In this document: piece by piece, positions 36,981 through 46,204 of the stretch
Layout of the letters: each line of letters opens with the position of its first letter
How positions within the stretch are numbered: the stretch's first letter is position 1
From: a candidate division KSB1 bacterium
Lineage (GTDB): Bacteria > Zhuqueibacterota > Zhuqueibacteria > Residuimicrobiales > Krinioviventaceae
Direction of reading: 5' to 3'
Assembly (NCBI GenBank): GCA_034521575.1
Contig: JAXHMJ010000005.1
Coordinates: 434,001 to 498,000 of the forward strand
DNA length: 64,000 nucleotides
The notes under the pieces: generated by a model
The model's input: only the letters and a program-made list of their open reading frames with translations
Databases searched by the model: none
What the model was told of the DNA's origin: nothing
Made by a program: the position numbers and the translations under genes

Positions 36981-37029
36981 GTTCCCAAATTGTATTTGGG
37001 AACACCATTGCATGGGAAACTGTGTTTCC
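36981..37029. repeat. Interspersed repeat family B, copy 1
   Basis: GTTCCCAAATTGTATTTGGG forms a hairpin and is followed by AACACCATTGCATGGGAAAC and TGTGTTTCC. Related copies lie at 39947-40000 and 43887-43945, which share the GGGAAACTGTGTTTCC core. Confidence 0.8.
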
Positions 37030-37220
37030 AGTGTCATCATTGCAACCGTGACATTCCAGGCTACCGTTCTCTTTCGATTCAGAAAAGTCTACGTAGAGTT
37101 GAAGGCAAAATATACGTATAGCTCGTTTCAAGCTACACCCGGGGAAGGCTATCATCGACCTGAAATAAAATCAAAACAATGATTAGACAGATATCCAAAC
37201 TTAAGCTCACCGGATTTAAA

Positions 37221-37330
37221 GGGGGAAGCATCCCCCTCGCTGCAGCCAGGCTGCCCGCCCCGTATCATTCGTACCGATAGTGACAGGCAATCACCAAAGG
37301 CGGGCACCGGCTCACTAAACCGGCATTTAG
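37221..37330. repeat. Interspersed repeat family A, copy 2
   Basis: GGGGGAAGCATCCCCCTCGC opens the element, GCAGCCAGGCTGCCCGCCCC follows, and GGCGGGCACCGGCTCACTAA closes it. Copies: 36779-36820 (5' part only), 39470-39571 (full) and 43146-43287 (diverged, longer middle). The two ends can pair (GCCCGCC with GGCGGGC), so the whole element is a stem with a variable loop. Confidence 0.8.
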
Positions 37331-37430
37331 CTTCTAGCCTCTAGCTTGTGACTATTAGTCATTAGCCTCATTTGCCCTTGCGAAAAGAATGCCATAGCAG
37401 GTCAATAGAAAACTCGAGATATTGAAATAC

Positions 37431-37539
37431 AAACTCTCGCCCATTTTACAAAAATATCCTCCATAGATTTTCCGCTAAAAGCCAATAGCCAACAGCTAAC
37501 ACCCTCTCTGTTTTCATGGCGTGCGGCTATGGCGAAAGC
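37431..37539. repeat. Interspersed repeat family C, copy 1
   Basis: About 110 bases containing AAACTCTCGCCCATTTTAC, TTTTCCGCTAAAAGCCAATA and TTTTCATGGCGTGCGGCTAT. It recurs at 40868-40980 with about 85 percent identity by eye. Confidence 0.8.
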
Positions 37540-37874
37540 TGCGGATTATTAGGGATGACAAGCGGCCTCGGTCCAGGCTGGAAACGAGATAATAGTCACG
37601 CCCCCTTGGAGCTCGGGCCGTCGATACAAGTGAATAATGGACACAACCGCAAAACTCGAATACGATCGCATTTGAACATCAACCATATAAGCAAAATCAA
37701 CGCACATTCCCAGCCCCGACGGGGCGGCATAACAAAGCTCCGGGCAGCGCCCGGAGAACGACCGCAAACCCGAATCCAGGCCCTGCAGGGGCGATATCAG
37801 CCGCACTGACCGCACAATCTCTCATTTCAGACACGTGCACCGGCAGCATTTGACGCCGATTTTCCAAGTCAACA

Positions 37875-38879
37875 TCATTGCTCTACTATTTTAACCAATT
37901 CAACCCGTCTATTGCGTGCGCGGCTATCCTCATCTTGATTGCCGGCAACGGGAGCCAACGGGCCGACTCCATAGGGTTTGAGTCTGTTTGTAGATATCCC
38001 ATGTTCGGACGAGAGAAATTCCACGACGGCCTCTGCACGCTGCTTTGATAAATCCATGTTGTGCTGCAGACTCCCGGCAGCATCTGTGTGCCCCACAACA
38101 CGCAAGTCAAGATCCGGATTTTGCTCCAAAAGCTTGGCTATTTCAGCAAGCACAGATTCGGATGTCTCCTTAACAATGGCCTTGTCTGTATCAAAGTGAA
38201 TGCCGTAAATACGAACGCTTCCTTTTTTATCAAGATCCTTTGCCATTGCCTCAGCATCTATGTCAACCTCTACTTTACCCGTGCTCATAGGCTTTTCCTC
38301 GAGAACCTGAATGAGAGTGACGGGGTGGCCGACCAGTTGTTCTTTTCCCTCTGAATGATGCAGGGCGGTGTAAACGGAAACATACACTGTTGCGTCCGCG
38401 TCCGGGAGCCTGGCCAATACATAGCGCTCGTCTTTGGTGTTCCAGGGCAAAAGAGCTTCGTCGGGGAGCCAGGATGGATCGTAATTCTTGAGACGTTGAT
38501 CATCTCCATAAACCATATTTTCTATGGGATCGCATTCCTCCATGCATTCAAAAACCATGGCAAAACCGGCGTCTTTGAGGGCCATCTGGTAGTTACGATG
38601 AACCTGAAGACTGGAGAGGCCTTGAGGAGCCACATAAAGGATACGGGTGACCTGACCTTCGGCCTCCACGCGTTCGGACATCTCTTCACCGTCCAGGCCT
38701 GCTGGAAAGACCAATCGATCATAGTCAATGGTTTCGTAGCCAATGATATAAGACCCCTCGTACCGGGAGATCATGGGGTGGTCTTTGCTATTTTGTGCAT
38801 CTTCCTGGGAATACCCTGTTCGAATTCCCGTGAAAATAAAAATCATTATCATCAAAATTAAAATCAAATTTTTAAACAT
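37875..38879 (-). CDS. OmpA-family outer-membrane protein
   Basis: A 334-residue protein with a signal peptide (LILILMIMIFIFTGIRTGYS). An N-terminal domain (about residues 25-200) resembles the DUF4892 type (MISRYEGSYIIGYETIDYD, ILYVAPQGLSSLQVHRNY). A C-terminal OmpA peptidoglycan-binding domain (about 225-330) reads IHFDTDKAIVKETSESVL, LRVVGHTDAAGSLQHNMDLS, KQRAEAVVEFL and ARNRRVELVKI. It anchors the outer membrane to peptidoglycan. GAGG precedes ATG 38879. It is the most normal-looking gene of the left half of the island. Confidence 0.85.
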   Translation of the reverse strand: MFKNLILILMIMIFIFTGIRTGYSQEDAQNSKDHPMISRYEGSYIIGYETIDYDRLVFPAGLDGEEMSERVEAEGQVTRILYVAPQGLSSLQVHRNYQMALKDAGFAMVFECMEECDPIENMVYGDDQRLKNYDPSWLPDEALLPWNTKDERYVLARLPDADATVYVSVYTALHHSEGKEQLVGHPVTLIQVLEEKPMSTGKVEVDIDAEAMAKDLDKKGSVRIYGIHFDTDKAIVKETSESVLAEIAKLLEQNPDLDLRVVGHTDAAGSLQHNMDLSKQRAEAVVEFLSSEHGISTNRLKPYGVGPLAPVAGNQDEDSRARNRRVELVKIVEQ

Positions 38880-39469
38880 AACAACCTCTTTTTTTTTGAA
38901 AAGATTTATTTCCGGATTCAATTGATATCATTGTATTTTCAGGATATTAAAATATACCCTTCCTGTAAATTATAACAGCGTGTACAGTATACGGTCAATC
39001 GGGACTGCCTAAACGTTTCAACCCAGAGCCGGGCCGGCGCGGCCACGCTGATTAAAAAAAATCCTATTTTTTCGTTTGTAATAGATCGAAAAAAAGATTC
39101 CGTCCCTCATTTGATTTGATCCGGATTTTTGAGAAACGGCATTACATCTTTGGCGCCGGGCTTGTATCATGCGGTCCTGCAAATGCGGTACATGTAACGG
39201 GGATTTTGTACCCCAACATAATCTTACAGATCGGGAGAGCGTATCCCAATATGTTTGCTGTGCAAAGTCATACCTAACAACCTATCATTTTTTACAAAGA
39301 AAATCAAGAATTTTATTAGCGTTGAGCTAAAGGCTAAATCCAGGATCAAACTGCGTTGATCAAATACGACTTTTGCAAAATCTAAAGAGGATACATATGA
39401 ACCGTATATCCGTATACAAAAACCAAACCCGCCGCCCATACCATATACCCTGCACCCTGTAGATTTTAA

Positions 39470-39571
39470 GGGGGAAGTCTCCCCCTCGCTACAGTCAGGC
39501 TGCCCGCCCTTGAAAATTTTGCCAATAGTAAAGCACAACAAGGGGCGGGCACCGGCTCACTAAACCGGCAT
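39470..39571. repeat. Interspersed repeat family A, copy 3
   Basis: GGGGGAAGTCTCCCCCTCGC, CAGGCTGCCCGCCC and GGGCGGGCACCGGCTCACTA match the copy at 37221-37330; the loop sequence between them is unrelated. Confidence 0.8.
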
Positions 39572-39946
39572 CTAAAAAGGCAACTAAAAGCATCCTTGCT
39601 GCCGAACAAACAACCCACCTACCGAACACTCTTGACAGCCGGTTTACCGTCCTGCTGAACAACGCAGGCCGGCCGTTCGCCTGCCTGTCTTCCGCTACCC
39701 CCTCTTCTTTCGTGTCTTGCGGCTGTGGCAGAACATGCGCATTTGTATAAATTGTCCGGGAGTGATGCGAAAAAACATCATTTGAATAATGCCACACCAC
39801 AGCCCGGGGATGAGACGAGTTTTCATCAGTGGTCGGGAACAGAATAATGTTTATAGGAGCACTCAAACTCAACGCCAGCCAGCGGACGATATAAGGCTGT
39901 ACCATGAGATAAAAGCACTCCTGATCAATGTCAAACACCGCACAAT

Positions 39947-40000
39947 CTGGCTCTCAAATTACATTTGGGAGCCCCGATGTATGGGAAACTGTGTTTCCTG
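39947..40000. repeat. Interspersed repeat family B, copy 2
   Basis: CTCTCAAATTACATTTGGGA followed by GCCCCGATGTATGGGAAACT and GTGTTTCC. It shares the flank CCGCACAATCTGGCTC with the copy at 43887. Confidence 0.8.
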
Positions 40001-40189
40001 TGTCAGATCGCACCACACACCCATACAAGCTGCCCAATGAATCGGGACTTTTTCGTTGGCGGTTCGGATGGCTCCCGGTATTCATATCTGTCTTGTAGCA
40101 CAGTGTTGGTGCTCATTTTCCCCACATCTCCATTGTTCAGTTGACAAAAAGCATTCGGCCATGATATTTCCCGATGTAAATCTCGCTGT

Positions 40190-40753
40190 TCACTCCGGTT
40201 CCAGCATCGCAATTAGAGCCTCATGATACAGCGCTTTAATCCTGTCTGGATATATCATGACCGAAACATCATCAAGTTCGTGCGTCTGTTTGAAATAGGA
40301 CAGAATAGCACGCTGTTCCACCCGGACCAGCGCATAACACACCGTTCGCTCCTGCTTGTCCGTGACGCACTCGCTGCGCATCACCTCAAACATTTCAGCG
40401 AACGCCAGTCCCAAATCCGTTGGGTCGTTCGGACGATCTGCAGAGACCTCCTGCGACTCTAAAGAGTCCATTTTCTCCGGCCATAGCTCCTCCGCCTGTC
40501 GGTGCAAATCCTGCAACACAGAATCCACCACATCCAGCAAAGCCGCGCGTCCCGTCAACCGCGCCTCTTTTTTGCTCAACCCCTCGCGGGCGCTGACGCC
40601 CCTGCCGATGGCCACCGCATACCCGGAATCCATCAGGACATGCGCCAACCCGTCAAACGCTTCCACGATCACGCGTTCCTGCTTTGGCAGTCCCGTGAAC
40701 AGAGAATGACTGCAGGACAAGAACAACAACAAAAAGATTATTAAATAGCGCAT
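40190..40753 (-). CDS. LPP20-like lipoprotein in the island
   Basis: A 187-residue lipoprotein (lipobox FLSCSHS). AVAIGRGVSAREGLSKKEAR followed by LTGRAALLDVVDSVLQDL matches the LPP20-type core of the proteins at 3367 and 2298. GGAGG lies just upstream of ATG 40753; the ORF continues to 41029 without a signal peptide at that end. It is a distant paralog of the cluster at the left of the window and may have been copied or acquired separately. Confidence 0.7.
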   Translation of the reverse strand: MRYLIIFLLLFLSCSHSLFTGLPKQERVIVEAFDGLAHVLMDSGYAVAIGRGVSAREGLSKKEARLTGRAALLDVVDSVLQDLHRQAEELWPEKMDSLESQEVSADRPNDPTDLGLAFAEMFEVMRSECVTDKQERTVCYALVRVEQRAILSYFKQTHELDDVSVMIYPDRIKALYHEALIAMLEPE

Positions 40754-40867
40754 GGGTGACCTCCTTTTGCCGTTTGAAAAAGGTGAGATGAACCGCTTTA
40801 GATTCCGGAAACGATCGTTACCACGCTCCCGATTTGCAAACATAGTGAATTGTAGAACGAAAAACAA

Positions 40868-40980
40868 TACAAACTCTCTCACCCATTTTAAAAAAATATC
40901 TACCCCAGGTTTTCCGCTAAAAGCCAATTGCCAATAGCTAACATCCTCTGTTTTCATGGCGTGCGGGTATGGCGGAACCT
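40868..40980. repeat. Interspersed repeat family C, copy 2
   Basis: AAACTCTCTCACCCATTTTA, GTTTTCCGCTAAAAGCCAAT and TTTTCATGGCGTGCGGGTAT match the copy at 37431-37539. Confidence 0.8.
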
Positions 40981-41099
40981 GCAAACTGGATTCAGATGCA
41001 CCCTTTTTAAAAAGGCACAGTGTCCTCAAAAATAGTCTTGATATTCATAAAATGATCTCTTATTTTAAAGTCGGTTATTTATTATAAGGACAATAAATC

Positions 41100-41342
41100 A
41101 TGGATAGAATTACTGTAAATCCCAAAATACTGGGCGGCAAACCCATAATAAGAGGAACCCGTATATCCGTTGAACATATTCTCAAACTCCTCGCCTCCAA
41201 TGTATCAGAAAAGGAAATCATTGAGGATTATCCGCACCTGTCACATGAGGATATACAGGCCTGTCTGGAATATGCCGCTGATTCCCTGAGGAATGAAATT
41301 GTTGTGGATTTGGAATCAACATCAAGAAATTTAAAAGCCTGA
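41100..41342 (+). CDS. DUF433-family antitoxin
   Basis: An 80-residue protein. ITVNPKILGGKPIIRGTRIS and VEHILKLLASNVSEKEIIED, followed by HLSHEDIQACLEYAADSL, is the DUF433 helix-turn-helix family. DUF433 genes are usually followed by a DUF5615 (PIN/Mut7-C-like) toxin. Here that toxin starts at the stop codon but is split by an insertion sequence. AAGGA precedes ATG 41100. Confidence 0.9.
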   Translation: MDRITVNPKILGGKPIIRGTRISVEHILKLLASNVSEKEIIEDYPHLSHEDIQACLEYAADSLRNEIVVDLESTSRNLKA

Positions 41343-41349
41343 AAATACT

Positions 41350-42657
41350 CAGTAACGTCCGGTTAGGTTTTTGCACGTAAGTAATTTCGTCGATTTTTTC
41401 GATGAGATTTTCTACGATTTTTCTTGTCGGAATCTCGCACTTCATTTTGAATTTGAATACGGAGTTCTCGCACTCTTTCGATGTTAACTTTTTCGTTATA
41501 ATTTTCATGACAATAGATTGCCAGTAGCAAATATGTAATGAGGCCGCCGAGAATTTGAACCATAAGTCCGTACTGACTTCGAGCTATGAGATGATAGACT
41601 TTGAGATGGCGTTTCCACCAAGCGAAGAAATTTTCAATTTCCCAACGAAGTTTGTATGCCTGAGCAACATCTTCTGCAGAGAGGTCATAACGATTTGTCG
41701 CGATCCAGTATTTTACATTGCCGATTTTATAACCGACAAGTCGTATCGACTTTTTTGTTTGATTGGTGCCCGGCGTCCCCAATAAAACTATAGCATCATA
41801 AAAAACAATGCTTTCTGGTTTTATGTCATGTGCATAAAGACATTTTTTTTCGTCGATGCTTTGATGCGGCAGAAAAATTGACGACCGTCCTCCTGCCATT
41901 GGTCAAAGCGTTTATGGCATTGATAGCCCCGATCAAGAACGCCGGACTGGTCAGAAGAGAGTATTTGATCGACAAATGGTCGTTCACCGGCTAAACCGCC
42001 TGTGAGATATAGTTTTGTTGGAATGGACCGATTAATATCAAAACCGAGATGAACTTTTGCCTTTTTAGAGCCGTTTCTATAATCAGCCCAAGTCATTGAA
42101 AGAACAGCATCAATCAAAGAACCGTCGATGGCAACAAGCTCCCCCAAATGTTCAAATTGCTTTGGGATAGTGGTCGCAGCTTTGGCTTGAAGTTCATTAA
42201 AAACAACAGCTAGTTGTTCGAGGCCGCGATTGTTGATAGCCTCAAAAAAGCTACTTTTTTGATTCCTTCTTTCGGGCAATATGCTCCCGAGCAAATGTAT
42301 CTTCTTGAAGAACCTGGACAAGATGAGTCCCTGATTCATGCTCTTCAAGATGATAAAACACGAGGGCATTGAGTTGATCTTCAAATGTCATTTGCAGAGG
42401 TCGATCTCCTCGTGAAACTAATGGTGGTACCTTGGACAAGATAGCCTTGATCGGTTCCATTAGTCTTTTGAATGTTTTAGATTTTTGTCGAGGCTTAAAC
42501 TTTTTGAATTTACGTCGCATTTCCATAACACCTTATATTTATTAATGTTATGAAAATCGACTTCAAAATTTTTGACGTAATGTCAAGTGTTTTTTTGTGT
42601 TATGTCATATTTTTTTGTATAATCTGAGCGTTGCAATTACCTAACCGGACGTTACTG
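41350..42657 (-). mobile_element. IS4-family insertion sequence, 1308 bp
   Basis: Terminal inverted repeats begin CAGTAACGTCCGGTTAGG at both ends (18 perfect bases, then TTTTTGC against TAATTGC). The element is flanked by the 9-bp target duplication GAAAATACT (41341-41349 and 42658-42666). It carries one transposase gene on the minus strand, now frameshifted. It inserted at the fourth codon of the DUF5615 toxin gene. Confidence 0.95.
41363..42526 (-). CDS. IS4-family transposase, with two frameshifts
   Basis: Three frames join to one DDE transposase of about 387 residues. From 42526 comes the N-terminal part (FEDQLNALVFYHLEEHESGT). After a shift at the A6 run near 42260, SFFEAINNRGLEQLAVVFNE and LVAIDGSLIDAVLSMTWADY (first Asp) and GVLDRGYQCHKRFDQW (second Asp) follow. 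After a shift at the A8 run near 41845, IRLVGYKIG and the YREK motif YKLRWEIENFFAWWK follow (Y-x2-R-x3-E-x6-K). The shifts are one apparent insertion and one apparent deletion in A runs, so sequencing error or recent inactivation are both possible. Confidence 0.85.
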
Positions 42658-43018
42658 GAAAATACTGGCGGATGAGAACATATCTCCCAAAATTGTACAG
42701 TATTTTAGAGAAAATGAATTGGATGTCATTGATGTTAAAGAAAAAGGATGGCATGGAAAAACTGATAAAGAGTTGTTAAATATTGCATACAGGGAAAAAT
42801 GCTTTTCCCTTACCCATGATTCAGACTGTGGGACGCTCGTTGTTCATAAGCAAATTAATTTTTACGGATTAATATACATCAGCGTAAAGGATTTAAATCC
42901 TGAACACGTAAAATCCATTTGTGATAAATTATTTCGATTGAAAATTGATATTGAACCCGGTAGTATCATCGTTGTTGAAGAATCAAAATTACGAATCAGA
43001 CAAATCAATAAAAATTAA
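42658..43018 (+). pseudogene. DUF5615 (PIN-like) toxin interrupted by the IS
   Basis: After the right end of the IS the frame reads KILADENISPKIVQYFRENE followed by VIDVKEKGWHGKTDKELLNI and CFSLTHDSDCGTLVVHKQ, a DUF5615 Mut7-C/PIN-like toxin. Removing the IS and one copy of the 9-bp duplication rejoins it to the DUF433 stop, giving CTG (or no) start codon in the CTGA overlap. The toxin therefore lacks its start and first codons and is presumably silent. It pairs with the DUF433 gene at 41100. Confidence 0.85.
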
Positions 43019-43145
43019 TAACAACATAAACATACGCCCGTCTGGAGACGCCATATGTAGCTCTGTAATCAGAAATCAAAACAACCATTCAACACTCCTC
43101 CATTTTTCATTAATGTCACCGGATAGTAATAATCCCATTTAAAAG

Positions 43146-43287
43146 AAAAAGTATCCCCCTCGCTGCCCCGTGAGATAGATATTTGCTGGTTTAGCAGGGT
43201 AAAAGCGGTAGGGATATTTTTTTCGCTTTATGAATCAGGAGGATGTATGATTTCACGGGGCCGGGCACCGGCTCACTAAATTGGCAC
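43146..43287. repeat. Interspersed repeat family A, copy 4 (diverged)
   Basis: AAAAAGTATCCCCCTCGCTG opens it and GGGCCGGGCACCGGCTCACT closes it; the middle is longer than in the other copies and the CAGGCTGCCCGCC block is lost. AGCATTTAGCTTTTAGC simple sequence follows, as after copy 2. Confidence 0.7.
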
Positions 43288-43301
43288 ATAGCGTTTAGCA
43301 T

Positions 43302-43630
43302 TTAGCTTTTAGCTTTTAGCCTCTGGTGCAGGACATTCAGCATCTTGCCGATTTCCTCACATTTTGTAAAAAGCCTGTCAAACAACGATGTATCGAGATA
43401 GGATAAATCACGGGATCATTCAAGCTGATACGACAATTCTGCACAAGATCCTCTCGCGATATTCACAAACTGCCTGAATTCAGACTCGTGGCTGCGCGCT
43501 GAGCCTTCTACCAAATTCATCGGAATAGATGAGGCACTGCGGCGCATTTGATTGGATAACGCAAACTTTTCCTCTGCAGGGAAACCACTCGTAACGTTGT
43601 AAACCTCAAGTCAAAGAATGAGATAATTTA
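43302..43630 (-). pseudogene. Four-helix-bundle protein (23S rRNA IVP-like) remnant
   Basis: The minus strand reads LEVYNVTSGFPAEEKFALSN, QMRRSASSIPMNLVEGSARS, HESEFRQFVNIARGSCAELS and YQLE, then an in-frame TGA, then SRDLSYLDTSLFDRL and CEEIGKMLNVLHQRL. This is the TIGR02436 family. The start is missing: after a further shift (HSLT|LEVY) the sequence runs into a RelE-like remnant in the opposite orientation. At least one stop and one indel inactivate it. Confidence 0.8.
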
Positions 43631-43843
43631 AATAAAATCACCTCAAAGGATCAATCGCGAATCATATCCGACATCTATGACCTCGCTGAAAATCCTCGTC
43701 CTCCGGGATGCCAAAACCTCTCAGCAAGACCGGCCTGGCGAATCAGAATCGGTTCGTATCGTGTCATTTATGAAATACACGACGATCAATTGTTGGTACT
43801 TGTGATTACGATTGGTCATAGAAAAGACATTTATAAAAAATAA
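43628..43843 (+). pseudogene. RelE/ParE-type toxin C-terminal remnant
   Basis: Plus strand: LNKITSKDQSRIISDIYDLA, then ENPRPPGCQNLSARPAWRIR and IGSYRVIYEIHDDQLLVLVI, ending GHRKDIYKK. This is the RelE toxin core with the conserved WRIRIGSYRVIYEI. The first 15 or so residues (start and first strand) are missing, replaced by the 5'-truncated four-helix gene in the opposite orientation. No antitoxin gene is adjacent. Confidence 0.75.
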
Positions 43844-43886
43844 AGGTCACTTGGAAAAACACGCCTTGCCCACAATATCAAAAACC

Positions 43887-43945
43887 CGCACAATCCGGCT
43901 CCCAAATTGCATTTCGCCCCAATGTATGGGAAACTGTGTTTCCGG
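43887..43945. repeat. Interspersed repeat family B, copy 3
   Basis: CCGCACAATCCGGCTCCCAA then ATTGCATTTCGCCCCAATGT and ATGGGAAACTGTGTTTCC. Part of the first hairpin arm is deleted relative to copies 1 and 2. Confidence 0.8.
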
Positions 43946-44054
43946 TTTCAAACTGCTCCGGACACACCCGATAAGCCGTTATATGAACCGGGACACTATT
44001 GGCGGCCGGGTGAATATTTTTTTCAAAAGCAAAAAAAAGCTGGTGTGCGTAGGG

Positions 44055-44278
44055 TCACGCAGCAAAATTCTGCATTTCCAGGGATACATTGCGCTGTAAT
44101 GCGTCATCGGCCCGGTTTAATATTTTTTGGTTGGTTTCGGAAGATACATATTCCTCCCCGCAATTTTCGCAGATTTCAGCCGGCACTGCTTTAAAAATAA
44201 GAGTGGATTGGTCTTTTCAAGAACAATTGTGGTCGTACCGGGTTTTGTATCGCCGTTTCGGCAAATTGCGCATTTCAT
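44055..44278 (-). CDS. YgiT-type zinc-finger antitoxin, frameshifted
   Basis: ATG 44278 gives MKCAICRNGDTKPGTTTIVL with a first CxxC. After a shift near 44205, STLIFKAVPAEICENCGEEY has the second CxxC, and ILNRADDALQRNVSLEMQNF follows. This is the YgiT/MqsA-type zinc-finger domain. One A missing from an A run restores a 75-codon frame. It overlaps the upstream DUF4258 gene by ATGA, the usual arrangement for this TA pair. Confidence 0.75.
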
Positions 44279-44591
44279 TTTACTCTCCTGCTAAATTGTT
44301 CATCCCAGATTTGAGGATCCGGTTCATAAACAGTAATGATGTAAAGACGTTTTTGTTCAGCATCCAGTCCCATTACAATATGGATGTAACGATTTTTCAT
44401 TGTCTTGCCGTTTATCAGCACACTCGGAAACGGATAATCGTCCGCATATTCTTCAATAATCTGCCCCCTTCAATCAACTGGAAAATCTCTTGTTCATTTA
44501 TATTCCGCTTAAACATCCGCTGGGTTGCATGTATTCTGCAAACAATCTCAAATGATAAAAGATCGGGATATTTATCTGACACTATCAACAT
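44275..44591 (-). CDS. DUF4258 (MqsR-like) toxin, frameshifted
   Basis: The minus strand from ATG 44591 reads CRIHATQRMFKRNINEQEIF, QLIEGG, then after a shift at a G run near 44467 IIEEYADDYPFPSVLINGK and NRYIHIVMGLDAEQKRLYII with TVYEPDPQIW. This is the DUF4258 family, relatives of RelE/MqsR mRNA interferases. One G missing from GGGGG explains the shift. It is the presumed toxin of the YgiT-like antitoxin that follows. Confidence 0.75.
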
Positions 44592-44978
44592 ACACAAATG
44601 TAAATATTGTTGCTTTTGAAAGCAAGTATAATTCTCTCTCAATCCTAAAAGGCAAGCGGCAATATAAACCTGGTTCAAGGGGCAAGAAAGGCAGGAAATA
44701 GTAAAAAGAAAGTAGAAAAAAAGGCGAGTTTTAAGGGTTAAGGGAAAGCAGTAAATAAAAAGAAAAAAGTAAAGTGTCAAGAAAAATCTGGTTTTCAGTT
44801 CGTTGCTTAATAATGATTAGCAACCAACCCAAATAGACAATTATTGTCGGCTTGAGAAACCTTTTTTATTTTTCAGGCGTTTTTTGTATGTTATAATATT
44901 CGCTACGCTGCATATACATCATCGACTATAGCAAATTCTGTCCATGCAGCCTTGATAATATTCTCAACAGGAGTTTAT

Positions 44979-45242
44979 ATGCGTGCATCAACGATCCGTG
45001 AAAAAATTTCTAAAGAAATTGAAAGAATCCCGGACGAAAATGTACACGAGATATTTGATCTCTTGCATTATTATCGTTTGGGTTTGAATGAAGAATCATC
45101 TAATCCCCAGAAGACATTAGAATTGGCCGGTAGTTGGAAAGATATGCCTAAAGAAGAGTTTGATGAATTTATAAATAATATAAAAATCCGCAGGAGCAGA
45201 GCATTTCGCTCAAGGGGGCACCGTGAAGCAGGCACTGATTGA
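44979..45242 (+). CDS. Antitoxin of a VapBC-like pair
   Basis: An 87-residue, charged, helical protein. IREKISKEIERIPDENVHEI and FDLLHYYRLG is a pattern seen in antitoxins encoded before PIN-domain toxins; LELAGSWKDMPKEEFDEF near the C-terminus is typical of the toxin-binding tail. CAGGAG precedes ATG 44979. It overlaps the toxin gene by 20 bases. Confidence 0.7.
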   Translation: MRASTIREKISKEIERIPDENVHEIFDLLHYYRLGLNEESSNPQKTLELAGSWKDMPKEEFDEFINNIKIRRSRAFRSRGHREAGTD

Positions 45243-45624
45243 TACGGATACTCTTTCATATTTTCTTCGAAATCAGAAAAATACGGTAAAATCGTTTAAA
45301 AAATATCTCATCAAATATGAGAAAATCAGTATCAGTATTATCACCTATTATGAGATTCTAAGCGGTTTAAAGTATAAAGATTCCAGAAAACAGCTCGAGT
45401 CATTTCTGAGATTTTCCCGATATAATTCAATACTCCCTCTCACTCAAAATTCTATAGAAATTTCAGCAAATATTTATTCCAACTTGAGGAAAAAAGGGAT
45501 ACTGATAGATGATATCGATATTTTAATAGCCGGGATTGCATTGAATAATGATTTAATTCTTGTCACGCACAATATCGGTCATTTTGAAAGAATACAGGAT
45601 CTAGAAATAGAAGATTGGTATTAA
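45223..45624 (+). CDS. vapC: VapC-family PIN-domain toxin
   Basis: A 133-residue PIN-domain RNase. MKQALIDTDTLSYFL holds the first catalytic Asp, SIITYYEILSGLKY the conserved Glu, and GILIDDIDILIAGIALNND and LILVTHNIGHFERI the distal acidic residues. It would cleave RNA when freed of its antitoxin. It is intact and paired with the overlapping gene at 44979. Confidence 0.9.
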   Translation: MKQALIDTDTLSYFLRNQKNTVKSFKKYLIKYEKISISIITYYEILSGLKYKDSRKQLESFLRFSRYNSILPLTQNSIEISANIYSNLRKKGILIDDIDILIAGIALNNDLILVTHNIGHFERIQDLEIEDWY

Positions 45625-45779
45625 TAAACAAAATATGGTAAGAAAAAAAGCAAGTTTAAAGGGTTAAGGAAAATCTGGTATTCAGTTCGTTTTTGTTCGT
45701 TGCTTAAAAAAGACAGGCAACGAACGACATGAACTATACGAACTATTTCAGCAATAATTCAAAATGCAAATTATCTCTT

Positions 45780-46102
45780 CATATGCATGCAGCTCCGGCA
45801 TATGCCGTCCCGATGGGACGGAAACAATGCTTTTAATCTTTCTATAGACATTCTGTCCCTAACGGGACAATCAGCCTGATATCGCATTGATTCACTACTA
45901 TCGGCATTTATCCAGTCCCGTCAGGGATGATATATCTATAGCCATATAAACCCGATAAATGTGCGTCCCTTTGGGGACGCGATATGAGACGCTGCAATTT
46001 GAAAATGACATGACCGTTTGAAAACCTGTTCTTTAATAAAAATTCAAAAACAGGCCCGCGGAACATGCAATAAAACAAGATCACCGCATCAATCAATTCA
46101 CC
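45780..46102. repeat. Multi-hairpin repeat family E, copy 1
   Basis: Four short palindromes in a row: CCGTCCCGATGGGACGG, TGTCCCTAACGGGACA, GTCCCGTCAGGGAT and GCGTCCCTTTGGGGACGC. They are separated by AT-rich links such as GATATATCTATAGCCATATA and followed by CGCTGCAATTTGAAAATGAC and ATTCAAAAACAGGCCCGCGG. The copies share both hairpins and links, so this is one composite unit. Confidence 0.9.
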
Positions 46103-46204
46103 TCGTTCGGCTCGTTCGTTTTTGTTCGTTGCTCAACTAAAAAAGCAACGAACGACACGAACAAAACGAACTATTTCATCAATAATCGAAATTGCAAATA
46201 TTCT

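Larger units (their letters stand above)
36632..37874. other. Repeat-rich intergenic region
   Basis: 1.2 kb without a credible gene. It contains repeat family A at 36779-36820 and 37221-37330, family B at 36981-37029, family C at 37431-37539 and a family D fragment at about 37708-37755 (CAGCCCCGACGGGGCGGCAT then CTCCGGGCAGCGCCCGGAG). AGCTTCTAGCCTCTAGC-type simple sequence follows the second A copy. Confidence 0.7.
38880..40189. other. Repeat-rich intergenic region
   Basis: 1.3 kb without a credible gene. It contains family A (39470-39571) and family B (39947-40000). Around 39700-39745, TGTCTTGCGGCTGTGGC resembles part of family C. Open frames here lack ribosome sites and recognisable domains. 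Confidence 0.65.

Noticed and set aside
39224-39938. Overlapping small minus-strand ORFs
   Set aside because: They cross a family A repeat, have no ribosome sites and no recognisable protein similarity.
42260-42275. Programmed -1 frameshift in the IS transposase
   Set aside because: The required shift at the A6 run is +1 (or -2), not -1, and a second shift of opposite sign occurs in an A8 run; indels explain both more simply.
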